DNA of 64,000 nt from Ahniella sp. (lineage in GTDB: Bacteria > Pseudomonadota > Gammaproteobacteria > Xanthomonadales > Ahniellaceae). Each line of letters opens with the position of its first letter. The stretch's first letter is position 1. The stretch spans positions 310,001 through 374,000 of the forward strand of contig JADJRU010000051.1 of the NCBI GenBank assembly GCA_016712105.1, written 5' to 3'. The notes below the pieces were generated by a model, which made no database searches, had not been told where the DNA came from, and worked only from the letters and a program-made list of their open reading frames with translations. Positions 45,901 through 53,178 of this stretch are shown here, piece by piece. The translations under genes and the position numbers were made by a program.

Positions 45901-46064
45901 GCCTGCTTGACCAGTCGCGACAGATGGAGTGCGATGCGATCAGCCGCTTCATCGTCTGTGAGCGGCGTCTGCTGTTTGACCAAGCGGACGTCACCCCGCC
46001 GAAGTTCAGACTCCAGCGCGGCTGTGATGAGTTGTTCGTAAAGTCCGCGATGCAGCGAGCCCAT
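42957..46064 (-). CDS. PLD nuclease / SF2 helicase / DUF3427 protein (possible defence gene)
   Basis: A 1,035-residue multidomain protein. Residues about 130-280 form a phospholipase-D-type nuclease with the HKD motif RLHAKAWLFH ... IGSSNLTHS. Residues about 310-640 are a superfamily 2 helicase: Walker A SATGTGKT (336-343), motif II VVVIDEFHHAE, motif III GLTATPERSDG and motif VI QQLGRGLRRH. The C-terminal part carries the DUF3427 signature (ARYTRNEVLAAF; NRFSPTTRYRDYAINRSLIHWESQS). This architecture is widespread on genomic islands and resembles restriction-type effectors. It is monocistronic, visibly less GC-rich than its neighbours and lies between two DUF2058 copies, which suggests acquisition. 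The defence role is inference. Confidence 0.85.
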   Translation of the reverse strand: MGSLHRGLYEQLITAALESELRRGDVRLVKQQTPLTDDEAADRIALHLSRLVKQAIGDVDGKKKRQIGIQLARRVIALLEEETDSGIGEGDRIFGEGDVLRAISARMPNGMPEDMGLPATPLLDTTLLTNAPGEPRIGHQIRTEIPSSDRIDILMAFVRRSGIRPNIDLLQRHVEAGRRIRVLTTTYTNSTELEALVDLQKLGAEVRVSYDTTGTRLHAKAWLFHRASGYSTAFIGSSNLTHSAQVTGMEWNVRVSGARNPDVVDKFNAVFDSYWSNDDFRPFDESEFSALSQPERLGPHFLLSPIQIRLEPFQARLLEQIEISRVQGNHRNLLVSATGTGKTVMAAVDYCRLRQRLPRSRLLFVAHRKEILNQARLTYGHALADPAFGECWFEGRMPNRFDHVFASIQTLSAQALNHLAADHFDVVVIDEFHHAESDTYARLLDHLRPIELLGLTATPERSDGRSVTRLFEGRISAELRLWDAIDQHRLCPFAYFGISDETDLRNVTWSRGTGYSVAELDNGVLTGNDVLARHVIAQVRKHVPNAATFCALGFCVSIKHAHFMARHFNDAGFPAAAISSNSSTNERDDALGMLKAGLLRIIFAVDLFNEGVDVPQIDTLLMLRPTDSATLAIQQLGRGLRRHTNKSVCTVLDFVSQHRREFQFHRRLGAILGGTRKGLERQVAEGFPFLPSGFHMQLDSVATDRVLRSIKDSLPRTVTAKAREIEAVAQQVAATYGRLTLTKFLAETGMTVDELYTDRHSWSDLLDRCNLPTLPPGPEELTLRRALCRLTHIDDLERIRQYSEWVRQDSPPDTKALGLRARRLLHMLIVSLLDQVPKPGQTLQEGAALLWQHPQVRAELGELMEALETRIQHVAVALSTHDDVPLNIHARYTRNEVLAAFSDGHRLAIPLWQSGVLWMPDQACDLLAFTLDKSGNRFSPTTRYRDYAINRSLIHWESQSRTKADSQAGLRYQNHEALGSSIFLFVRISPDSRASWFLGPAKYVSHEGERPMAIKWELTEPISGDLFPQLAAIAG

Positions 46065-46323
46065 GACACCAGGTTATCACCGGATGGCTCCAATGATTGC
46101 GGGGTCCGACCTAACTGGGCATGGCGGCAATTTCAGACAGAAAGGTGACGTGAAGCAAGTAAGTCGGTCAGCGCCTTCGCGTGAAGGTTCGATTGTGGTG
46201 GCGGTCCCAGCCACCAACCGGGGTTACTTGGTCTGAATGACGCCAAGTCCGACCCGCTGCACAAAAAACTGCCACATTACCCGTCAGAGTGTCCAGCCCA
46301 TTCGGCTGCGTCCCGGAGGTCCA

Positions 46324-47955
46324 ATGAACCGACTTTGTCTTGCTGTTGCCGTCTGGTTCCTGCCTTGGGTTGTCGCCCCGGTTTACGCTGGAGAGATTCA
46401 GGGGACGGTCCGCATTGAGGGTACTGCGACCGGCATCGGGGGCGCGACGATGTTGGCGGCTAGTCTGAGCGCTCCCGGCAATCAGTTCTTTGCGCAGAGT
46501 GAGTCGGACGGAACCTATTCGGTCACGGTGCCGGACGGGACTTACGCAGTCGTGGCGACACGCGCCGGGTTTTCCAGCGAGCTTTATCTGGAGCAGCCCT
46601 GTTGTGAGCCGGCGGGGACGCCGACACCGGTTGTCGTCGGCAGTGGCGCCACGGTTTCGGGCATCGATTTCACGTTGACTCAAGGGGCGCAGATCCAGGG
46701 GCGCGTGGTGCGCTTGAGTGATGCTTCGGCCCTGAGTGGCATCGTGGTGCGCGCGCTGGTTGCAGGGACATCGACGGTGGCGGCAACAACCAGCACCGAC
46801 GCGCTGGGCGATTACACCTTGGTCGTGTCGGCCGGCAGTTATGACATCGAGGCGCTCGGGGCAGGAACCTTTGGTGACGAGTTGTTCCCTGCACGGCAAT
46901 GCTGGAACGGTTTCTGCCGGGGTACCGTCGTGTCGCAGACGATCGTCGGCAGCGAGATTCGCACCGGCATCGATTTCTCGCTGGCACCGCCGGCGCGAAT
47001 CAGTGTTCCGGTCCGGGATGCCGGGACGACGCTGTTGATCGAGGGTCGCGTGCTGTACTGGTTCGACGATGCGCTTTCCGACGCAGCCCGTGAACAGGCG
47101 ACCGCGTCCGGGGTTGCCACCCTGGAGTTGCCGGGTGCGGGATCGGTCCGGCTAGCCGCTGCGTCACTGCAATGTGGACCTGCAGCGGATACCGAGTGTT
47201 TGACCGAGTTGTTTCCGGATTTTCCTTGTGCACTCGGGGCGTGTGATCCCGCGACAGGTTCGGCGATCGTGTTCACGAAGGGGCAAGTTGTTACTGGTCC
47301 GGGAATCACTCTGGCTGCTGGCGGATCGATCGGGGGCCTCGTGTCATCTGCCGGGTTACCCGTTGCCGGCGCCAGTGTGCGGCTGTTTGCCGCCGATGTC
47401 GTCGATTTCTCCGCGGCGCCACGAGTCACCGCGATGACTGACGTCACCGGTGCCTATCGAATCGGTGGTCTGAATGCAGCACCCGCTCTGGTTCTTGCCC
47501 AGGCGAACGACTTCGTACCCATGCTTTTTGATGCCGTGCCTTGCCCGCTTTCGCAGTGTGCTCCGGCGAGCGGCAACCTGATCTCGGTGCAACCCGGAAT
47601 ACCTTCGCAAAACATCAGCTTCGCGCTGCAAGGTGCTGGTGCGCTATCGGGCCGTGTCGTCGATGCCGGACGCAACGAACCTCTGGGTGGCGCGACCGTT
47701 CACGTGCACACCGTGACCGGAGCCGAGATTGGGTCAACCACATCACAGCCCGACGGAACCTGGCGTTTGGCGGACTTGCCTGCTGCCGCCTATTTCGTTC
47801 GGTTCTCGCATCCTCAATTCAGCGGTGTCGTGTTCAATGGTCTGCCCTGCGTGAACAACAACTGCGATGTGACTTTCGGTACCGATGTCGTCGTGACGGT
47901 AGGCGCGGAGACGCCAGACATCGATGCAGCGATGGCACGAGTTGATGGGGGGTGA
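46324..47955 (+). CDS. Secreted protein with carboxypeptidase-regulatory-like repeats
   Basis: A 543-residue exported protein. ATG 46324 starts a signal peptide (MNRLCLAVAVWFLPWVVAPVYA). The mature protein is a string of carboxypeptidase-regulatory-like beta-sandwich repeats, recognisable by IQGTVRIEGTATGIGGATM, IQGRVVRLSDASALSGIVV, IGGLVSSAGLPVAGASVRL and LSGRVVDAGRNEPLGGATV, each with a DGTYSV/GAYRIG-like second motif, and paired cysteines (QPCCEP, ARQCWNGFCRG, FPCALGACDP, VPCPLSQCAP, LPCVNNNCDV). The stop lies in a run of six G at 47946-47951. Removing one G would join it in frame to the metzincin that follows, so the two may be one protein. Confidence 0.75.
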   Translation: MNRLCLAVAVWFLPWVVAPVYAGEIQGTVRIEGTATGIGGATMLAASLSAPGNQFFAQSESDGTYSVTVPDGTYAVVATRAGFSSELYLEQPCCEPAGTPTPVVVGSGATVSGIDFTLTQGAQIQGRVVRLSDASALSGIVVRALVAGTSTVAATTSTDALGDYTLVVSAGSYDIEALGAGTFGDELFPARQCWNGFCRGTVVSQTIVGSEIRTGIDFSLAPPARISVPVRDAGTTLLIEGRVLYWFDDALSDAAREQATASGVATLELPGAGSVRLAAASLQCGPAADTECLTELFPDFPCALGACDPATGSAIVFTKGQVVTGPGITLAAGGSIGGLVSSAGLPVAGASVRLFAADVVDFSAAPRVTAMTDVTGAYRIGGLNAAPALVLAQANDFVPMLFDAVPCPLSQCAPASGNLISVQPGIPSQNISFALQGAGALSGRVVDAGRNEPLGGATVHVHTVTGAEIGSTTSQPDGTWRLADLPAAAYFVRFSHPQFSGVVFNGLPCVNNNCDVTFGTDVVVTVGAETPDIDAAMARVDGG

Positions 47956-48724
47956 TGGCAACTTCCGGCTGGTGTACTTGAACAACTGTCAGACCGGCAA
48001 TTGCACCTTCACTCGAGGCACCGGTAACGACAATTCGTCGAGCAACCATTCGTCATTGATTTCGGGAACGCGGACCGTGGCTGCCTTTTCCGGAAGCGAG
48101 GTGACCTGGCAGGCAGCCGTGGCCTGCATTCGGGATGTCCTGGGGCCTTACCGGCTGACGGTCACGACGACCGATCCAGGACTCACGCCGCACCATGAGG
48201 CAGTGATCGCCGGACTGCCGTCACAGATCGGCATGGGGTCTGGCGTTTCAGGCGTATCGCCATTCTCGTGTGGCGAAATTCCGCGAACGATCACGTTCAC
48301 GTTCGGCAATCTGTTTCCGGAGGACGTGCTGGAGTTGTGCTGGACCGCAACCCATGAAATTGCCCACAGCTTCGGTCTGGAACACGAGATGTACTGTCCG
48401 GACAGCATGACCTACCAGCCCGATTGTGGCTTCAAGCGATATACCGATGTTCTGGCAGACGTGGGTACGGCTGGGCAATGCCTGCCAGCCAACGAATGCC
48501 AATGCGGGCGCTCGCAGCAGAACGCCCATCAGATGATGTTGGGCGCCGTTGGTACGAACCCTCAGGTATTTGGCGATGGGTTCGAATCGGCGACGGCCGG
48601 GAAACTCAATTGGCGCGAAGTGCTGAAGACACGCGACGCCAATCGTCGGTTCGAGGGGCGTTGCGGCACTACCGATCGCCCAGTTGACCGAAGTTTGTCC
48701 GGCTGGCTGGAACTGCCTCGCTAG
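47924..48724 (+). CDS. Metzincin-type zinc metalloprotease domain (possibly fused to the preceding gene)
   Basis: Contains a complete metzincin zinc site HEIAHSFGLEH with downstream M in DSMTYQPDCG, preceded by LVYLNNCQTGNCTFTRGTG and VACIRDVLGPYRLTVTTTDPG, the order seen in a family of secreted bacterial metalloproteases. No signal peptide of its own and no good ribosome site before ATG 47924 or 47945. One G fewer in the G6 run at 47946 makes it continuous with the carboxypeptidase-regulatory protein, which supplies a signal peptide. Near the C-terminus is NPQVFGDGFES, like the terminal GFE of the large subtilase; the tail after it (to 48724) looks out of place and may reflect another frame error. 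Confidence 0.7.
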   Translation: MQRWHELMGGDGNFRLVYLNNCQTGNCTFTRGTGNDNSSSNHSSLISGTRTVAAFSGSEVTWQAAVACIRDVLGPYRLTVTTTDPGLTPHHEAVIAGLPSQIGMGSGVSGVSPFSCGEIPRTITFTFGNLFPEDVLELCWTATHEIAHSFGLEHEMYCPDSMTYQPDCGFKRYTDVLADVGTAGQCLPANECQCGRSQQNAHQMMLGAVGTNPQVFGDGFESATAGKLNWREVLKTRDANRRFEGRCGTTDRPVDRSLSGWLELPR

Positions 48725-48776
48725 CGCGATTCTGGTTGGGGTCGCGTGCGAAGCGATCTTGGCATTGGCGACCGCC

Positions 48777-49320
48777 ACGCGTAACGCATTGCAGGAACAG
48801 TTGTTGAAAGCAGAGCTCGCAAGAAGACCAGAATCGACCAGGTCGCACGAGATCAAGCCAAGCAACGTAATGCCAAGACACCCATGGCTCCCGCAGCGGA
48901 GCAAGCGGATGTCGATCGGGTGAGGCCTGAACAGGCCGAACGCGACCGGCGCTATCGGCTGAGCCCAACTTTCAGGCCAGACAACAGGAGCTTCGAGCGC
49001 AGGCGCGTCAGATCATCGACCAGAATAAGATCAAGCTGGAGGGCGACATCGAGTATCGGTTTACCCATGATGGCGCCGTTCGCAGCATGCTCGTCAATGA
49101 GTCGCTAAGTCGTCAGCTTGCGCAGGGTCAACTGGTCATCGCCAGGCTCGATTCGGGTTACGCGCTGATCCCGCGGACAGCGGTCGATAAGGTTGATGCG
49201 CGTGAGCCGGCGATGATTGTTCTTGATCACGGCAAGCCAACTGGCGCACCTGCTCCGGATCCGGGCAGCGACGACGACTACTACAGCAAGTTTCAGGTGC
49301 CGGACGATCTGGTTTGGTAG
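48777..49320 (+). pseudogene. Second DUF2058 copy, degraded
   Basis: Closely similar at DNA level to 42251-42797, from CGTAACGCATTGCAGGAACA to VPDDLVW. The expected ATG is ACG (48777), although in-frame TTG codons lie just upstream. One base is missing near 48820 (CTCGC-AAGAAG, CTCGCCAAGAAG in copy one) and one near 48950 (CGGCGCTATCGG). The last third (MLVNESLSRQLAQGQLVI ... DDYYSKFQVPDDLVW) is open. Start-codon loss plus two frameshifts favours a real pseudogene, though base-call errors could account for the indels. Confidence 0.75.
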
Positions 49321-49569
49321 GCGAGGGCGACGCGTGATTCCGTCGTGCAGTAGCGACGGCCAATGCTGCAGATTGCTCGCGCCAGGAAGCTGTTATGGAC
49401 GGCGCGTTGCTTCACGCCGATGCACTTTGCATGTGCCTCGATACTCAAGCTAATCGAGATGCCTGCGATCGCGCGATTTGGGTCTTGAACCAAGCGGTCT
49501 TTGGCTGGGAGCAGTGTCGGCTTCGAGACGATCAGACACCACGTGGCTGATCGGTCTGTATCGGGCATC

Positions 49570-49599
49570 AAAAAGCCCGCCGATAGGCGGGCTTTTTTT
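49570..49599. terminator. Bidirectional Rho-independent terminator
   Basis: AAAAGCCCGCC-GATA-GGCGGGCTTTTTTT. It serves the minus-strand gene ending at 49634 and could also stop plus-strand transcripts from the DUF2058 pseudogene. The rest of the 49321-49633 gap shows no gene or motif I can name. Confidence 0.85.
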
Positions 49600-49633
49600 G
49601 TGCCGGGCCAAGTCAGGCCGCACAATGCTTCAA

Positions 49634-50443
49634 TCAGGCCATACGACGCTGCACGAAGAATCCGCCGGCCAGTGTCAGCAAACCCACCAAGGCGACCAGG
49701 CCCCATGGATTGTTGGCAGGGACCGGCGTGTTCTCGGCGATACAGACGCCGTCCACTGCAAATGAGAACGCCAGGGGATTGCCGCCAATGACCGCTTCGG
49801 CAGCTGTCCAGGTTGCCACGCCAGCGCCGGGAGCGATGATGACGCCATTGTCGGTCGTGCCGGTGGCTCCATTCGATACGGCGAAGAAGTTATTGAAGCC
49901 TGCGGCATTGGCGGTCGCATTGGTGCCGTAGGCGGAAAGCCAGTACGTCGTTCCGCCGGTCAGGATCATGTTCGTCGGAGCGAACGTCACTTCCGATACG
50001 GAGGTGCCCGCGCCGAATGCACCGAACAATGTGGAATCCGACTGCTGGACTGTGAAGATTGGGGTGATCGCCCCTGCTGGCGTCGGTGCCGTGCCGGCGC
50101 CGTTGTCGTTATAGATGTCGACGGCGAACGGTTGCACTGCGGCATCCGACTGCACGCCATGGATTCGGATCTGCGTGATCTGGAACTGGTTCGTGGCGCA
50201 GCCTTGTGCCGGGAGCTGGAAGTCGTCGGCAGTTCGTGCGGTCAATGTACCGCTGCTGTCCTGGGATGCCAGTGATGTGGAGCCGTTGGACTGCTCGTTG
50301 TCATACAGACCACCCGGCGGCACATATTGGCCACCAGCAGGAATTCCGCGCGTGTCCAGGGCGGAAGAGAAGAGGGTATTGGCATTGGCGATGGGCGAGA
50401 GACCCACGGCCAGAATGGAAACGAGCAAGGTGGAGTGCTTCAC
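49634..50443 (-). CDS. Secreted surface protein with IPTL-CTERM-like sorting tail
   Basis: A 269-residue exported protein. GTG 50443 has an AAGGA site 7 bases upstream and begins a signal peptide (VKHSTLLVSILAVGLSPIANA). The body is a Gly/Thr/Ala-rich beta domain with no recognised family (DDFQLPAQGCATNQFQITQI; LTGGTTYWLSAYG). The C-terminus PVPANNPWGLVALVGLLTLAGGFFVQRRMA (given here in two parts: PVPANNPWGL and the membrane helix ending FFVQRRMA) has the layout of IPTL-CTERM tails: Pro-x3-4-Trp-Gly, a membrane helix, then a basic end. The processing enzyme is not in the window. Confidence 0.8.
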   Translation of the reverse strand: MKHSTLLVSILAVGLSPIANANTLFSSALDTRGIPAGGQYVPPGGLYDNEQSNGSTSLASQDSSGTLTARTADDFQLPAQGCATNQFQITQIRIHGVQSDAAVQPFAVDIYNDNGAGTAPTPAGAITPIFTVQQSDSTLFGAFGAGTSVSEVTFAPTNMILTGGTTYWLSAYGTNATANAAGFNNFFAVSNGATGTTDNGVIIAPGAGVATWTAAEAVIGGNPLAFSFAVDGVCIAENTPVPANNPWGLVALVGLLTLAGGFFVQRRMA

Positions 50444-50598
50444 GGAGTGGTCCTTGGTGGATGGGCGGTATGGATCTCGCGGCGCGAGTCTACGCGATTC
50501 AGATGCCGGATTCCGTGCGGCAACCTCAAGAACTTGATTCCGGTCTGATATTCCGGCAATTGTCTCGACACTTTCTCTCATATCGAGTCCATCGATCC

Positions 50599-50841
50599 AT
50601 GACCATCATCCTCACAGACTTTGCACGGCAGCGCCTGTTTCCCCGAGAACCAAGGCGCAACACGATCCAGGATTGTTCACCCGAGGCGTTCGAGCGCTAC
50701 CTGAATGACCATGAGCCGATGAAGGTGCTGGATGGTTATGCCCCCTTCTGCAAGTTGCATGTGCACCGGAACTGGACATCGACACGGTGTCTGACAGCGA
50801 CCATCACCGACGGGAACCGCCACTTGCTGCGGTGGGGATGA
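50599..50841 (+). pseudogene. DUF3228 protein, truncated after 80 residues
   Basis: The 80 residues (MTIILTDFARQRLFPREPRR ... FCKLHVHRNWTSTRCLTATI) match the N-terminal part of DUF3228 proteins, which are normally about 190 residues. The frame ends LLRWG-stop where the family continues with L-x-S-G-Y, and none of the three downstream frames restores the C-terminal part before the next gene. So it is a 3'-truncated remnant. The function of the family is unknown. Confidence 0.65.
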
Positions 50842-50925
50842 CCGGACGGCACCCCAACTTCTGCCATGTGCAGAGTGGCCTGCAAGGCTGGCAATGTATT
50901 CCCTCCAATCGATACAGGGGTTTCC

Positions 50926-52074
50926 ATGAACACGTCCCGTCGTGATTTGCTCAAGCTGGGTTCGCTGGCGGCCGCCAGCACGATGTTGCCGTCGCAGACC
51001 TTTGCCTCGAACTTGATGGCAAGTGTTCCGAAAGCGACCAAGCCCCTGCGGATCCTGATACTCGGCGGCACCGGGTTCACCGGGCCATTCCAGGTCAATT
51101 ACGCATTGGCGCGTGGGCACAAGGTCACGCTGTTCAATCGCGGCAAACGACCTTCGCCGGAGTGGGCGGGTGATGTCGAGCAGTTGCTTGGTGACCGCAA
51201 TACCGGCGACTTGAAATCACTGGAAGGTCGCGAGTGGGATGTCTGTATCGACAACCCGACCAGCCTGCCGTTCTGGGTGCGGGATGCCGGCAAGGTGCTC
51301 GCTGGCAAGGTCGGGCACTACCTGTTCATTTCAACGATTTCGGTGTACGCCGACGGCGCAAAAGCCGACATGAACGAAGCTGCCGCGGTCGCCGCCTACA
51401 AGGGCAAGGACGCAATGGCCGAAACGCAGGAATCGCTGCGAGCCGATATCGAAAATCTGTACGGTCCGCTGAAGGCGCTCAGCGAAGCCGAAGCGCACAA
51501 GCAGTTCGGTGAACGCGTGACGATTGTCCGGCCCGGCTTCATTGTTGGCCCGCGCGATGAAACGGATCGATTCACTTATTGGCCAAAGCGCATCACGGAA
51601 GGCGGCGAGGTCCTGGTGCCGGGGGATGGTCTCGATCCCTTGCAGATCATCGATGGCCGTGATCTGGGCGAATGGATGATTCGACTCGCCGAGGCGGGCA
51701 CTTTGGGAACCTTCAACGCCTGTGGTCCGGACTACGCCTTGTCCACCGACGCCATGGTGCATGGTTGCCATGCGGTCACCGGCGGGCCGATCCAATTCAC
51801 GCACGTTCCAGCCGAATTTGTCGCCGAAAAGGAGGCTGATTTGCCGATCTGGGTGCCACGCGAGGGGACGCCATATTCGGGTTACGGTTCGGTGAGCAAT
51901 CAACGCGCGATCGCGGCAGGGCTGACGTTCCGGCCGCTGGCGACGACGGTATCCGATCTGTTGACGTGGTACCGCGCGTTGCCGGCTGAACGGCAAGCCG
52001 AAGTGCGCGCAGGCATGACGCGAGAAAAGGAAGTCGAAGTGCTCAAAGCCTGGAAAGCGAAGCAGGCCGGTTGA
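50926..52074 (+). CDS. Tat-exported NAD-dependent epimerase/dehydratase-family protein
   Basis: A 382-residue protein whose N-terminus is a twin-arginine signal (NTSRRDLLKLGSLAAASTML), implying export of a folded, cofactor-loaded enzyme. After it comes an extended-SDR Rossmann fold: nucleotide motif LILGGTGFTGPFQV, ISTISVYADGAK with the Ser/Tyr region, YGPLKALSEAEA (Tyr-x3-Lys type YGPLK) and RPGFIVGPRDETDRF. ATG 50926 is chosen because it begins the signal. The substrate is not evident; similar secreted SDR proteins are usually annotated only at family level. Confidence 0.85.
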   Translation: MNTSRRDLLKLGSLAAASTMLPSQTFASNLMASVPKATKPLRILILGGTGFTGPFQVNYALARGHKVTLFNRGKRPSPEWAGDVEQLLGDRNTGDLKSLEGREWDVCIDNPTSLPFWVRDAGKVLAGKVGHYLFISTISVYADGAKADMNEAAAVAAYKGKDAMAETQESLRADIENLYGPLKALSEAEAHKQFGERVTIVRPGFIVGPRDETDRFTYWPKRITEGGEVLVPGDGLDPLQIIDGRDLGEWMIRLAEAGTLGTFNACGPDYALSTDAMVHGCHAVTGGPIQFTHVPAEFVAEKEADLPIWVPREGTPYSGYGSVSNQRAIAAGLTFRPLATTVSDLLTWYRALPAERQAEVRAGMTREKEVEVLKAWKAKQAG

Positions 52075-52194
52075 CGAAGCAGCAGATGAATCAACAGGGT
52101 CTTGCACTGGGCTGCGCGACGGCTTGAGCGCCGGTTTCTGCCAGAATGGCAACCCGGTTCGCGATTTCCGTCGCGACGATCCTTACAGGGTTCC

Positions 52195-53077
52195 ATGAAG
52201 ACACCTCCCGCGCTGCAGCCGCTGATCGATGATGGCGTGATCGACGAAGTGCTGCGGCCGCTCAAGAGCGGCAAGGAAGCATCGGTTTATGTGGTGCGCA
52301 GTGGCGAGGATATCCGCTGCGCGAAGGTCTACAAGGACATGGCGCAGCGCAGCTTCCAGCAGCGCGTGCAGTACCAGGAAGGTCGTAAAGTGCGTGGCAG
52401 CCGCGAGATGCGCGCCATCGGCAAGGCCACGAACTACGGGCGCAAGCAGCAGGAAGTGGCGTGGAAAAACGCCGAAGTGGATGCACTGTACCTGTTGCGC
52501 GATGCCGGTGTCCTCGTGCCGGAACCACACGGCTATTTCCATGGTGTGCTGGTCATGGCGCTGGTGACCGATGCAGACGGATTCTCCGCGCCGAGACTGG
52601 GCGAAGTCGAGCTGGAGCAAACCCAGGCGCTCGCCTATCACGCCATCCTGATGCGCCAGGTTGTGCGTATGCTGTGTTGTGGGTTGATCCACGGCGATCT
52701 GTCGCAATACAACGTTCTGGTCGGCCCGGATGGTCCGGTGGTCATCGACTTCCCGCAGGTCGTGAACGCGGCCGGCAACAACGCTGCACGGCAAATGCTG
52801 TTGCGCGACGTGAACAACCTGACAGCGAGCCTGGGACGTTGGGCGCCTGAATTGCTGGACACCTGGTACGGCGAAGAAATGTGGGCCCTGTTCGAGGCTG
52901 GTGAACTGTTGCCCGATACCGAACTGACCGGACACTTTGAGCACGACGAAAGCGAGACCGACGTCGACGGTGTCCGTCAGGCCATCAACGATGCGCGGAA
53001 GGCGTGCGACAGCAAGGGCGAAGGCTGTCCGAGCAGCACGAGGGCGCGATGGCCGCCGGAGCAGGACGGACTAGTAG
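52195..53077 (+). CDS. RIO1-like serine/threonine protein kinase, 3' end frameshifted
   Basis: Atypical kinase of the bacterial RIO group. MKTPPALQPLIDDGVIDEVL leads to the ATP-binding LKSGKEASVYVVRSG and lysine in CAKVYKDM, the catalytic loop LIHGDLSQYNVLV and the metal-binding VVIDFPQVV. About 265 residues read normally to AINDARK. One base is then missing near 53003: the next frame gives VRQQGRRLSEQHEGAMAA, a plausible helical C-terminus. A second missing base would bring it to TAGTAG at 53072-53077. The stop position given is therefore an inference. An 18-base C run follows directly. Confidence 0.85.
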
Positions 53078-53084
53078 CCAGGTG

Positions 53085-53102
53085 CCCCCCCCCCCCCCCC
53101 CC
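53085..53102. repeat. Homopolymer of 18 C
   Basis: GGTG followed by 18 consecutive C and GCGGGAGG. It lies between the RIO kinase stop and the convergent pseudouridine synthase gene. No other homopolymer of comparable length occurs in the window. Its true length is uncertain. Confidence 0.9.
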
Positions 53103-53129
53103 GCGGGAGGCAGAATTGCCTGGGTTGTG

Positions 53130-53155
53130 CCTTCTCCCCGTTTCACGGGAGAAGG
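53130..53155. repeat. REP-like palindrome, family of 13112-13320
   Basis: CCTTCTCCCCG-TTTC-ACGGGAGAAGG, with one mismatch in the stem. It matches 13296-13320 in inverse orientation and lies between the convergent RIO kinase and pseudouridine synthase genes. Confidence 0.75.
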
Positions 53156-53178
53156 ACCAGCCACGCTTCAGCAGCCGG

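Noticed and set aside
42251..49320. DUF2058 copies as insertion-sequence ends or att sites
   Set aside because: They are coding homologues diverged along their whole length, without terminal inverted repeats, target duplications or an integrase gene.
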